Shown here in pieces: positions 13,030-20,248 of a stretch of DNA of 29,972 bases (position 1 is its first letter; each line of letters starts with the position of its first letter). Position numbers and translations under genes: made by a program. The notes beneath the pieces are model-generated. The model had not been told where the DNA came from. It worked only from the letters and a program-made list of their open reading frames with translations, and ran no database searches. Source of the stretch: Candidatus Shapirobacteria bacterium (GTDB taxonomy: Bacteria > Patescibacteriota > Microgenomatia > UBA12405); the NCBI GenBank assembly GCA_003542615.1, contig DPKG01000005.1, forward strand, positions 1-29,972. The letters run 5' to 3'.

Positions 13030-14289
13030 TTATTCATATCTAAGGGCTTCGATTGGCTGAAGATTTGCTGCCCGTTTTGCCGGATACCAACCAAAAATTA
13101 TGCCAATAGCGACTGAAACAACAAAAGCGAGGATGATCGGATTGAGGGTGATGACAAAAGAGGATGAGTTGATTTTGGCATATAAGTATGAAATCACTAT
13201 CCCCAGTATTATTCCGATAATTCCACCAACAAACGTTAAAATTACGGATTCGGTCAAAAACTGAGTGACAATTGTTTTTTTCTTGGCTCCCAGGGCTTTT
13301 CTTAATCCAATTTCACGGGTTCTTTCGGTGACAGTAACAAGCATTATATTCATAATTCCAATTCCACCGACTAACAAAGAAATTGCGGCAACTCCTGACA
13401 ATAAGGACGTAAAAGTTCCCGATATTTCAGTGGCTGTGCTTAGGATATCTTCCTGATTCATAATTCTAAAGTCTGCCTTGGATGGATCCGATAAATTATG
13501 GCGACTTAATAATAAATAGCCGATTTCATTAACTGCCTGATCCATGACTTCAGCATTGTTGGCTTCGACAGCAATTGAACTAAGATAATTAACTCCAAAT
13601 AATTGTTTTTGAGCTGTGGTTAAGGGAACATAAACCCGATCGTCCTGGCTTTGCATACCGGAGCCGCCTTTAGTTTCAGTTACACCGACTACGATAAAAT
13701 TTTGGCCATTTATTCTGATTGTTTGACCAGAAGGGTCATATGTTGAATCACCATATAAATCTTCGACAACGGAAGGTCCCAAAACTGCCACTCTAGTCAT
13801 CGAAACCAAATCCCTTTCGGAGATAAATGAACCGAATGATACGGCTAAATTATGTATCAGGGTGTAAATCGGGGTGGCTCCGATTATGGTAGTGTTGGTG
13901 TTGCTGTCACCGGTAACTACCTGTAGTCGTCCGGAATATTCTGCTGATACATTTTTTACTGTAGTTACTTGGGTTGAATTCTCAATGGCTTTTGCATCTT
14001 CATTGGTCAGAGTCGTACCTCCACCGGCTGCACCTCTGACAGTACCGGTTCTAGCTGAACTTGGGGATATGGTTAATAAATTTGACCCTAGCGACTGAAT
14101 TCTTGATTGAACTGCCTGTTGACTAGCCTGACCTAGTGATACCAAAGCAATTACTGAACCGATACCAATTATTATCCCTAACATTGCCAATCCGGTCCGC
14201 ATTTTATTTAATTTTAAGGTTCCGATGCTTTCGGTAAATAATTCCCAAGTTTCCTCAATTTTGTATTTACTAAATAATTTTCCTAGCAT
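13030..14289 (-). CDS. MacB-type ABC transporter permease (FtsX-like)
   Basis: Membrane subunit of a type VII (MacB/LolCDE-like) ABC system. The layout is typical: a first helix (TGLAMLGIIIGIGSVIALVSLG), a large extracytoplasmic MacB_PCD domain of roughly 200 residues (SRIQSLGSNLLTISP... to ...FRIMNQEDIL), then three C-terminal helices with the FtsX signature TVTERTREIGLRKALGAKKKTIVTQFL. I start it at 14289 (MLGKLFSKYKIEETW), overlapping the ATPase end by 20 bases. The in-frame ATG at 14367 would add 26 residues entirely inside the ATPase gene. Product 419 residues. It should work with the ATPase at 14270 and the adaptor at 14977, in mechanotransmission or export of an unknown substrate. Confidence 0.9.
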   Translation of the reverse strand: MLGKLFSKYKIEETWELFTESIGTLKLNKMRTGLAMLGIIIGIGSVIALVSLGQASQQAVQSRIQSLGSNLLTISPSSARTGTVRGAAGGGTTLTNEDAKAIENSTQVTTVKNVSAEYSGRLQVVTGDSNTNTTIIGATPIYTLIHNLAVSFGSFISERDLVSMTRVAVLGPSVVEDLYGDSTYDPSGQTIRINGQNFIVVGVTETKGGSGMQSQDDRVYVPLTTAQKQLFGVNYLSSIAVEANNAEVMDQAVNEIGYLLLSRHNLSDPSKADFRIMNQEDILSTATEISGTFTSLLSGVAAISLLVGGIGIMNIMLVTVTERTREIGLRKALGAKKKTIVTQFLTESVILTFVGGIIGIILGIVISYLYAKINSSSFVITLNPIILAFVVSVAIGIIFGWYPAKRAANLQPIEALRYE

Positions 14290-14980
14290 GGTTGGGTGAA
14301 TCTTTAAATATTTTTCCGTCTTTAATATTGATAATTCTTTTTGCATGTTTTGCAATATCAACTTCATGCGTAATCATTACTATAGTTCTACCCTCGTCAT
14401 TTAATTTTTGAAATATTTCCATAATTTCTTCGGCCTGATGAGAGGCAATATTTCCGGTGGGTTCATCGGCCAAAATTAGTGTAGGATTCATTACTAAAGA
14501 TCGAGCAATAGCAACCCGTTGCTGTTGACCTCCTGAAATCTGATTGCTGGTATGTTGCATCCGATCACCCAGACCAACCATTTTTAAATATTTTTCTGCG
14601 ATTTTTAACCTGATTTCTTTTGGAATACCGCCATAAATCATGGGGATCATGACATTTTTTAGAGTAGTGGTCCTGGGAAGCAGATTAAATGCCTGAAAAA
14701 CAAAACCTATTTTACGATTTCGGATATCGGATAATTCGTCGTCTGTTAATTTTTCTACTTTTTCTCCATCTAAGATGTATTCTCCGCTGGTAGGTTTATC
14801 TAAAGCTCCTAAAATATGCATCAAAGTTGATTTTCCTGATCCCGACGGACCCATAATTGCCACAAATTCGCCTTTTTTTATTTTAAAAGAAACGTTGTCC
14901 AGAGCGGTCGTCTCTAACAAGTCAGTCTTGTATATTTTGGACAATTTTTTTACTTTTATTATGAAATCTTGACTTTTCAT
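14270..14980 (-). CDS. MacB/LolD-type ABC transporter ATPase
   Basis: Cytosolic nucleotide-binding subunit of 236 residues. Walker A GPSGSGKST has Lys50; further motifs are the Q-loop VFQAFNLLP, the signature ISGGQQQRVAIARSL, Walker B LILADEPTG and the H-loop VMITHE. The D-loop region reads TGNIAS, where most relatives have TGNLD or TGNID. The family pairs with FtsX-like permeases, and such a permease follows with a 20-base overlap. The ATG at 14980 overlaps the TGA of the adaptor gene in an ATGA junction, so the three are translationally coupled in the order adaptor-ATPase-permease. Confidence 0.93.
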   Translation of the reverse strand: MKSQDFIIKVKKLSKIYKTDLLETTALDNVSFKIKKGEFVAIMGPSGSGKSTLMHILGALDKPTSGEYILDGEKVEKLTDDELSDIRNRKIGFVFQAFNLLPRTTTLKNVMIPMIYGGIPKEIRLKIAEKYLKMVGLGDRMQHTSNQISGGQQQRVAIARSLVMNPTLILADEPTGNIASHQAEEIMEIFQKLNDEGRTIVMITHEVDIAKHAKRIINIKDGKIFKDSPNHARKII

Positions 14981-16335
14981 TGTCTTAATTCTCCGGGAGG
15001 AGCGCCGCCCATCATGATTCCGCTGCCCATATTACTGCCTCCGAAAAGTGAGCTTGAATTACTTCCGGAACCGGTTGATTTGCTGGTTGCAGAAGTGTTG
15101 ATAATCGAAGTAACAACAACATCACCTTCATTAATGCCGGATACAATTTCTGTTTGGGAGTCATTACTATCTCCTGTTTCCACTTCTACTGAGGTGGCAA
15201 TACCATCTTTTAATATTTGGACTGTTGAAATGTTGTTAACTGTTTTGATTGCAGTCGAAGGAATGACAATGACATCATCTTTGACAGATACAATTATTGT
15301 GGCAGATACTGCCATATTTGTATAAATATCAAGATCGGTGTTGTCCAGAAGCACATTTACGGAGTAGGTGGTAACATTTGAATTTACATTTCCACTGGTG
15401 TTAACTGCCAATACCGTACCGGTGAGAGTATGGTCGGGAAAGGCGTCCATAGTTAAGGTAACTTTTTGACCGGATTTGATTTTGGTGACGTCTACTTCTG
15501 TCAAATTTAAGGTTGCCTGATATTGACCTCCGGGGTTTTTTATAGCTCCCACATTTTGAGAAGTTACAGTTTGAGAATTAGATGAGGAGTCCGACCCGGT
15601 ACTGACTGTGATAGATGAGTTTGAACTATCGGAAAGGACAACACCTTCTGCCAATATTAAATTACTTAAAACTCCGGAAACGGGCGCATAAATTGTGGAA
15701 GAAACCTGTTGGTAACTTCGGAGGGCAGCTGAGAGTTTTGAGTTGGCTAATGAAATGTCTACGGAAGAGTTGTTATATTTCATTTCATCCGTCGTAAAAG
15801 TTTCTTTGGCTAACTGTAGGGTTTTTTCAACTATGGCTTTTTCATTATAGGTGTATTCGGCATTGGTGTCCGGATTCCAACCTCCGGATTTCATATTGTC
15901 GTATTCGGCTTGAGCATCCAATACAGCTTGCCTATCTTTCCACATTTGGATGTCGGCGGCAGTTCTATTGGCTTGAGCAGTTTTTACGTTTTCTAAAGTA
16001 TTTAGATAATTTGACCAAGCTATTGTTTGGGTTTCTTTGGCTTCGTCGTCCAAAGTAAGTTCGGCAAGTTTTTGTCTTTTAACAACGGTATCACCGTTTT
16101 TTACATAGACGCGATTTACGGTTCCAATAGCGCCGGTAGTGATATAAGTGGTACTTCCGGAAGTGATGGTGCCAGAAGCCGAGATGGTAGTGATGAGCGA
16201 AGCCTTTTCGGCAGTACCGGTTTTAAATTGAGTTTTATTGTTTTGATCGGATTTTATTTTATTAAAAATAAATAGACCAAAAATTGAAATTCCCAAGACG
16301 ATAAGAGTAATTTTGACTTTTTTATTTAACTTCAT
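14977..16335 (-). CDS. MacA/HlyD-type periplasmic adaptor protein
   Basis: Membrane fusion (adaptor) protein of a MacAB-like system, 452 residues. N-terminal anchor helix at residues 8-26 (ITLIVLGISIFGLFIF). Then a barrel-sandwich half (KASLITTISASGTITSG...VKNGDTVVKRQKLAEL), a helical hairpin with coiled-coil character (about 90-210), the second lipoyl half (STIYAPVSGVLSNLILAEGVVL), and the beta-barrel and membrane-proximal domains (VTLTMDAFPDHTLTGTVLAV, VIVIPSTAIKTV). A Ser-rich insert of about 20 residues (STGSDSSSNSQTVTS) and a Gly/Ser/Met-rich C-terminal tail are unusual. CPR bacteria are thought to have a single membrane, so a TolC-like partner is not expected. It heads the operon; its promoter carries the response-regulator-type direct repeats. 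Confidence 0.9.
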   Translation of the reverse strand: MKLNKKVKITLIVLGISIFGLFIFNKIKSDQNNKTQFKTGTAEKASLITTISASGTITSGSTTYITTGAIGTVNRVYVKNGDTVVKRQKLAELTLDDEAKETQTIAWSNYLNTLENVKTAQANRTAADIQMWKDRQAVLDAQAEYDNMKSGGWNPDTNAEYTYNEKAIVEKTLQLAKETFTTDEMKYNNSSVDISLANSKLSAALRSYQQVSSTIYAPVSGVLSNLILAEGVVLSDSSNSSITVSTGSDSSSNSQTVTSQNVGAIKNPGGQYQATLNLTEVDVTKIKSGQKVTLTMDAFPDHTLTGTVLAVNTSGNVNSNVTTYSVNVLLDNTDLDIYTNMAVSATIIVSVKDDVIVIPSTAIKTVNNISTVQILKDGIATSVEVETGDSNDSQTEIVSGINEGDVVVTSIINTSATSKSTGSGSNSSSLFGGSNMGSGIMMGGAPPGELRQ

Positions 16336-16341
16336 GGTGGA

Positions 16342-16373
16342 ATTTTAATTTTGATTTCTGAAATCCAGCTGAA
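16342..16373 (-). promoter_or_regulatory. macA promoter with TTCAGC/TTCAGA direct repeats
   Basis: On the reverse strand TTCAGC (16368-16373) and TTCAGA (16357-16362) repeat at an 11-base period. After 9 more bases comes TAAAAT (16342-16347), then 6 bases and the ATG at 16335. No consensus -35 is present; the repeats take its place, as at activator-dependent promoters of OmpR/PhoB-type regulators. The same layout occurs before the response-regulator gene at 18079, with 13 of 17 bases identical across the repeat pair. Confidence 0.6.
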
Positions 16374-16409
16374 CCTAACTGATTGGACTTGATTTGAGTT
16401 TAAGATGAA

Positions 16410-17402
16410 TTATTTTAAAGGCAGATGAACAGTAAAAATACTACCCTTTTGAGGAACGCTTTCGACTTTAATATCGCCACGGTGTTGCCGGACAATTTTT
16501 TGAGCAATTGATAAGCCCAATCCAAATCCATTTTTACCCTGCTTACTTCTGGCAGAGTCAGCTCGATAAAAACGGTCGAAAATGTGTGGTAAATCTTTTT
16601 TATCAATGCCTATTCCCTGGTCTTTTACAATTATTAAAATTGAACGATCGGTTTTTCGAGTTTCAATTTGAACAACCTTATTGTTGGGGGTATATTTTAT
16701 GGCATTATCCAGAAGGATTGTAAATAATTCTTTCAAATTATGGGGGTTAGCATTTATTTTGTAATCATGGACTTTGACTTTTAATTGTATGTTTTTAATT
16801 TTTGCTAAAGGTTTAACCTGACTAACAGATTGAAGAATAGTTTTCTTTAGGAAAACGTTTTCAAATTTGATGTAATTGTTTGGTTTTTGATATTGTGCCA
16901 ATAAAAGCAACTGATCAGAAAGTGACTGCAATTTATTTACCTCGACAATACTTTCGGATATCAAATTACGAGCTTGTTTGATGTTGAGATCGGGGTCGCG
17001 AAGATTGACTTCAAAAGCACTTTTGAGGGAAGTTAATGGGGTTCTAATTTCATGAGACGAATCGGAAACAAACTGATTTTGTTCTTCCACCATGTCCTTA
17101 ATGGGACGAAGGGTTTTGCCGGCCAAAAAATATGATAATCCGCCTGATATTACAAAAATAGATCCGTTTAAAAAGAGGAGTGAATTAGTTATACGGCGAC
17201 GGATTTCGTTGAGTAAGTCGGTGTCGATAGGAGGTGGAGGAAAAACCGGAGACCGTAATTGGTTTCGGATATGTTGGGATTGAGCGAATCTGGTTACTTC
17301 TGTATTTATTAGCTGGAAAATTACCAAACTGAAGGAAATACTAATAAACATAATAATTAACAAGTACCAGGCAGTAAGTTTGATCCGAGCTTTTTGAAAC
17401 AT
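16410..17402 (-). CDS. Membrane sensor histidine kinase
   Basis: A classical EnvZ/BaeS-type kinase. Two membrane helices (about residues 8-32 and 76-95) enclose a short extracytoplasmic loop of about 40 residues with a PPPP run. A short HAMP-like linker (GKTLRPIKDMVEEQNQFV) leads to the H-box SHEIRTPLT with phospho-accepting His117. The catalytic domain has the N-box LLDNAIKYT, G1 DQGIGI, F-box FDRFYRAD and G2 GFGLGLSIA, so it is complete. I start at the ATG 17402, 2 bases after the response-regulator stop. A TTG at 17408 (TTGA overlap) would add two residues and is the alternative. The small sensor loop suggests a membrane or envelope signal. Confidence 0.92.
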   Translation of the reverse strand: MFQKARIKLTAWYLLIIMFISISFSLVIFQLINTEVTRFAQSQHIRNQLRSPVFPPPPIDTDLLNEIRRRITNSLLFLNGSIFVISGGLSYFLAGKTLRPIKDMVEEQNQFVSDSSHEIRTPLTSLKSAFEVNLRDPDLNIKQARNLISESIVEVNKLQSLSDQLLLLAQYQKPNNYIKFENVFLKKTILQSVSQVKPLAKIKNIQLKVKVHDYKINANPHNLKELFTILLDNAIKYTPNNKVVQIETRKTDRSILIIVKDQGIGIDKKDLPHIFDRFYRADSARSKQGKNGFGLGLSIAQKIVRQHRGDIKVESVPQKGSIFTVHLPLK

Positions 17403-17404
17403 AA

Positions 17405-18079
17405 TCAATTAGATATTTTGTAACCAAAACCCCTAACGGTGTGAATCAGAGGTTTTTGTTTGGGAAAGGGGTTGTCAATTTTTTGTCGTAACTTTTTGAT
17501 GTAAACTTCGACAGTATTGGGGAGGATGTTTGATTCATAATCCCAAACATGGTTGATAATTTGATCTTTTTTGATTATCTGACCGGGATGACGCATTAAA
17601 TATTCCAAAAGAGAAAATTCCTTACCAGACAAAGTGATCGGTTTATTTTGTCTTTTAACTTCAAAATTCAGGGTATTTAAACTTATATCTCCAATTGTTA
17701 ATATATTGCTTAAAGAATTGGGAGGACGACGAATTAAGGCACGAATTCTGGCTAATAATTCTTCAAAGGAAAAAGGTTTGGTCAAATAATCGTCAGCACC
17801 ACTATCCAGACCTTCAATTTTGTCGTCGGTTTGGCTTTTGGCGGTCAACATTAGAATTGGAGTGTGGATTTGTTTTTGTCGTAATTTCATGCAAATTTGT
17901 ATTCCATCCATTCCGGGTAACATCAAATCTAAAAGGATAAGATCGTATTCTTCGGTAACGGCCAAATCATAGCCATCAGTACCGGTATAAGCGAGATCGA
18001 CTGCGTATTTTTCCAGTTGTAATCCTTTTTTAATTGAATTGGCGATGCGGTGTTCATCTTCAACTACCAAAATTCTCAT
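17405..18079 (-). CDS. OmpR-family response regulator
   Basis: Receiver plus winged-helix DNA-binding regulator, cognate to the kinase that follows directly. Receiver: acidic pocket (VVEDE), phospho-acceptor Asp51 (LILLDLMLPGMDG), Thr in LMLTAKS and Lys in DYLTKPFS. The C-terminal OmpR domain has LSGKEFSLLEYLMRHPGQI, the recognition region NTVEVYIKKLRQKID and the wing IHTVRGFGYKI. I start it at ATG 18079 (MRILVVEDE), not at the TTG 18085, because the family begins here and the -10 TATAAT at 18088-18093 is then 8 bases upstream. Its promoter carries two TTCAGC repeats at an 11-base period, so autoregulation is likely. Confidence 0.93.
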   Translation of the reverse strand: MRILVVEDEHRIANSIKKGLQLEKYAVDLAYTGTDGYDLAVTEEYDLILLDLMLPGMDGIQICMKLRQKQIHTPILMLTAKSQTDDKIEGLDSGADDYLTKPFSFEELLARIRALIRRPPNSLSNILTIGDISLNTLNFEVKRQNKPITLSGKEFSLLEYLMRHPGQIIKKDQIINHVWDYESNILPNTVEVYIKKLRQKIDNPFPKQKPLIHTVRGFGYKISN

Positions 18080-18087
18080 ATTCAATG

Positions 18088-18118
18088 ATTATACCTAATA
18101 TGCTGAATTTAAGCTGAA
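18088..18118 (-). promoter_or_regulatory. Response-regulator promoter with TTCAGC-5-TTCAGC repeats
   Basis: On the reverse strand TTCAGC (18113-18118) and TTCAGC (18102-18107) are 11 bases apart. Eight bases later is TATAAT (18088-18093), then 8 bases to the ATG at 18079. The pair replaces a -35. The same repeats lie just upstream of the divergent foldase promoter (18144-18149), so one operator could serve both directions. Confidence 0.6.
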
Positions 18119-18125
18119 AATAAAA

Positions 18126-18149
18126 ATTGATTTAAATCGATGTTATACT
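18126..18149 (+). promoter_or_regulatory. Foldase promoter region: near-palindrome and extended -10
   Basis: ATTGATTTAAATCGAT (18126-18141) is an inverted repeat with one mismatched pair. It is followed by an extended -10, TGT-TATACT (TG at 18141-18142, hexamer 18144-18149). AAAGGA at 18181-18186 is a plausible Shine-Dalgarno site 5 bases before the ATG at 18192, so this gene has a real leader. Confidence 0.45.
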
Positions 18150-18191
18150 TTTTGAAAGTTAAAAAGTTTTAAAAATTAATAAAGGATTTTC

Positions 18192-18788
18192 ATGGAAAAT
18201 AAAACACCAAAAAAGTTGTCAAAAGCTACTATGTTTCAATTATTGTTGTTGGCCTTAGTTTTGGCTGTCGGAGTCTTTGCTTATTACAAATATGGCAATG
18301 TAGCGATAGTTAACGGAAAAGCCATCAGCAGATTGAGTTATATAGATTTGATGGAAAAACAGGTTGGTAAACAGACACTAGATCAAATGGTAACGGAGGC
18401 TTTGATTTTGGGAGCAGCAGAAAAACAAAATATTACTGTTCCTGAAAGTGAAATAAATGCCAGCCTGAGTGAAGTTGAAGCCCAGGTCAAAGCACAGGGG
18501 CAGACTCTGGATCAGGCATTGATAGCGGAAGGAATGACAAAGGATGAATTAATTCGTCAAATCAGAATCCAAAAGTTAGTAGAAAAATTGTCAGGTACCG
18601 ATAAAGCAATTACTGATGCTGAGGTGGAAAAATTTTTGAAGGACAATGAAGATCAATTGCCGGAAGATTCGACCGAAGCCGAACTTAAAGAGCTGGCGGT
18701 TGAACAATTGGAAAGCCAAAACAGAAGCACGGCAATTAATGCCTGGATTACAAAAGCTCAGGAAGAGGCGACAATTATTTATCGGTAA
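18192..18788 (+). CDS. Membrane-anchored SurA/PrsA N-domain-like chaperone, no PPIase domain
   Basis: A 198-residue protein with a short basic N-terminus, one membrane helix (about residues 15-32, FQLLLLALVLAVGVFAYY) and a SurA_N-type helical domain: VNGKAISRLSYIDLMEKQVGKQTLDQMVTEALILGAAEKQNITVPESEI, followed by KDELIRQIRIQKLVEKL. The phrase V-N-G-x-x-I near the start and the T-L-x-x-M-(V/I)-x-x-x-L-I segment are typical of the family. The parvulin rotamase domain present in full PrsA/SurA is absent, as in many short members. It likely holds exported polypeptides outside the membrane. It is divergent from the response-regulator gene, whose operator lies between them, and overlaps the convergent hypothetical gene by 14 bases. 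Confidence 0.82.
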   Translation: MENKTPKKLSKATMFQLLLLALVLAVGVFAYYKYGNVAIVNGKAISRLSYIDLMEKQVGKQTLDQMVTEALILGAAEKQNITVPESEINASLSEVEAQVKAQGQTLDQALIAEGMTKDELIRQIRIQKLVEKLSGTDKAITDAEVEKFLKDNEDQLPEDSTEAELKELAVEQLESQNRSTAINAWITKAQEEATIIYR

Positions 18789-19422
18789 TTTGACCGGTAT
18801 TTAAATATTTCCAAAATTTTGGAAGGCTGTCTTTGGGGAAGCTGGCGTGATTACGTTTTTTCACCAACCATTCGAGATTGATGTGTGGATTGAATAATTC
18901 CTGTTTTTCTTGGGTAAGTTGTCTGTAGACGGGGGAAATTGCCCTGGTATTGATTTCTCTGACGACTTCTTCCTTTTTTTGGGGGTCGATGGCAACTTTA
19001 CAAAGTAAAAATAAAAAATGCCTAAGGGCTCGGCCTTGGGTACCTTCAATGGGCAATTTGGTTTTACTACTAATAATTTGGGGAGCATCAGGAAACATTT
19101 GAGGAATTTCATCAATAATTTGTTGAGCTTGAAGTCCAAAGATTTTACTTATGGCGATACCCCGTTGATTATTGAGGTCTCTAAATTGAATTTTTGTCGG
19201 ATTAAAAAGTGAGGCTAGAGTTTCCGGTGAAGGATTCTCCAGATTTGCACCGAATTTTGTTAGGACTTCACGGATTTTGTTAATTGACTGAGGATCCAGA
19301 GACTCCAAAGTAAGAGGCTGACGCAATTCTATGGGACCAGAAAGGTTGTATAGAGCCTGTTCAAAACGAGTGAGTTGGGGGATTTCGGATTGAGGGGGAA
19401 ATTGGGGATTATCGGGAGACAT
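18775..19422 (-). CDS. Hypothetical soluble protein, 215 aa
   Basis: Not recognised. No signal peptide or membrane segment. The N-terminus is Pro/Gln-rich (SPDNPQFPPQSEIPQL). The rest looks alpha-helical, with segments such as SINKIREVLTKFGANL, GLQAQQIIDEIPQMFP, ALRHFLFLLCKVAIDPQKKEEVVREIN and HINLEWLVKKRNHASFPKDSLPKFWKYL. The single Cys lies in a hydrophobic helix. A TAAAAT 5 bases before the ATG supports the start. It overlaps the end of the foldase gene by 14 bases tail to tail and is followed upstream by the AlkD-like gene on the same strand (24-base gap), so the two may be co-transcribed. Confidence 0.6.
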   Translation of the reverse strand: MSPDNPQFPPQSEIPQLTRFEQALYNLSGPIELRQPLTLESLDPQSINKIREVLTKFGANLENPSPETLASLFNPTKIQFRDLNNQRGIAISKIFGLQAQQIIDEIPQMFPDAPQIISSKTKLPIEGTQGRALRHFLFLLCKVAIDPQKKEEVVREINTRAISPVYRQLTQEKQELFNPHINLEWLVKKRNHASFPKDSLPKFWKYLNTGQITDK

Positions 19423-19427
19423 ACTTT

Positions 19428-19433
19428 ATTTTA
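19428..19433 (-). promoter_or_regulatory. Possible -10 TAAAAT of the 215-aa gene
   Basis: On the reverse strand TAAAAT is followed by AAAGT and the ATG at 19422. The 5-base spacing fits the leaderless pattern. It lies in the 24-base gap behind the AlkD-like gene. Confidence 0.35.
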
Positions 19434-19446
19434 CCATTTTGTATAT

Positions 19447-20166
19447 TTAATTTTTTTTGCCGGTGACTAATTTTGAGGTGGCTTCGCGAATGGCGATTTT
19501 GGGAAGAGTGTCTTGATTGACTTTTAAATATTTTTTGACTTCCGTGGAATGATGTTTAATTAAACTTCTTAAGATCCAAGAGACGGCTTTGGTTATAAGA
19601 ATGTCTTTTTCCAATTTTAAATTTTCAATATTTTCAAATGCTAAATTGGACAGACGATGATCTTTTGAAAGACGCACAGGTTTGGTAAGAAGTACCAGGG
19701 AGGCACGACGTTTGGAAATATTTTTGTTTTGATTAAATTTTTTTAAGATTTTTTGCCACTGTGGCCAGTGAGTTAAAAAATCAAGATCGGTAAAATTCAT
19801 CTGGCATAGGGTGTCTATTTCAGCCCAACCATGGGTATAATTTAACCAAATATCTAACATTTTTGGGTTAATTTGAGATAAATAATTTTTGAAATATCCG
19901 GGAAAACGGCCGGCTAAAATAATTTCGTCAAAGGATTCGCCTTGGGTATAAAGTGAAGTGACCAGATCGGTAAATTGTAAAAGATTTAGTGAATTGTTTT
20001 GGGTAAAATCTTTAATAATTTGTTTATGTGAAGCGGTATCGAGATGATAGCCGGGACGGGGAGTGCCACAATATTTAAGTCCAAAATCAATAAAATTTGG
20101 CTCGGATAGACGGGAAATGTTTTTTAATGAACTTATTATTTGAAGGTGGTGAGAATTTATGATCAT
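19447..20166 (-). CDS. AlkD-like DNA alkylation repair protein (HEAT-like)
   Basis: A helical-repeat protein resembling the DNA alkylation repair (AlkC/AlkD) family, which excises alkylated purines without base flipping. Supporting segments: GVYNH-like lead (YHLDTASHKQIIKDFT), a helix with FDEIILAGRFPGYF, then LDIWLNYTHGWAEIDTLCQ, which matches the family's W-(D/A)-x-x-D-x-(L/C) segment carrying the catalytic-site Trp and Asp. Also SKRRASLVLLTKPV matches the R-R-x-A-(I/L)-V helix, and ITKAVSWILRSLIKHHSTEVKKYL matches the K-A-(I/V)-x-W-x-L-R motif. Length 239 matches the family (about 230). These landmarks are convincing but the sequence is diverged, so activity is not assured. Confidence 0.8.
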   Translation of the reverse strand: MIINSHHLQIISSLKNISRLSEPNFIDFGLKYCGTPRPGYHLDTASHKQIIKDFTQNNSLNLLQFTDLVTSLYTQGESFDEIILAGRFPGYFKNYLSQINPKMLDIWLNYTHGWAEIDTLCQMNFTDLDFLTHWPQWQKILKKFNQNKNISKRRASLVLLTKPVRLSKDHRLSNLAFENIENLKLEKDILITKAVSWILRSLIKHHSTEVKKYLKVNQDTLPKIAIREATSKLVTGKKN

Positions 20167-20248
20167 TTTCGTATTTAAATTTTATTTATAAGATATATTT
20201 ATGTTAGAATAATTTAATATACTAAATTTAAGGTAACACTTAATTTTA

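Noticed and set aside
14290..14367. Longer start for the MacB-like permease at 14367
   Set aside because: It would place 26 extra non-family residues fully inside the ATPase gene; MLGKLFSKY at 14289 fits the family.
14977..16335. Complete tripartite MacAB-TolC efflux pump
   Set aside because: No outer-membrane TolC-like gene is present, and the organism is probably not a classical diderm; only adaptor, ATPase and permease can be supported.
18080..18085. TTG start at 18085 for the response regulator
   Set aside because: It would lie 2 bases from the -10 hexamer, and the receiver fold begins at the ATG 18079.
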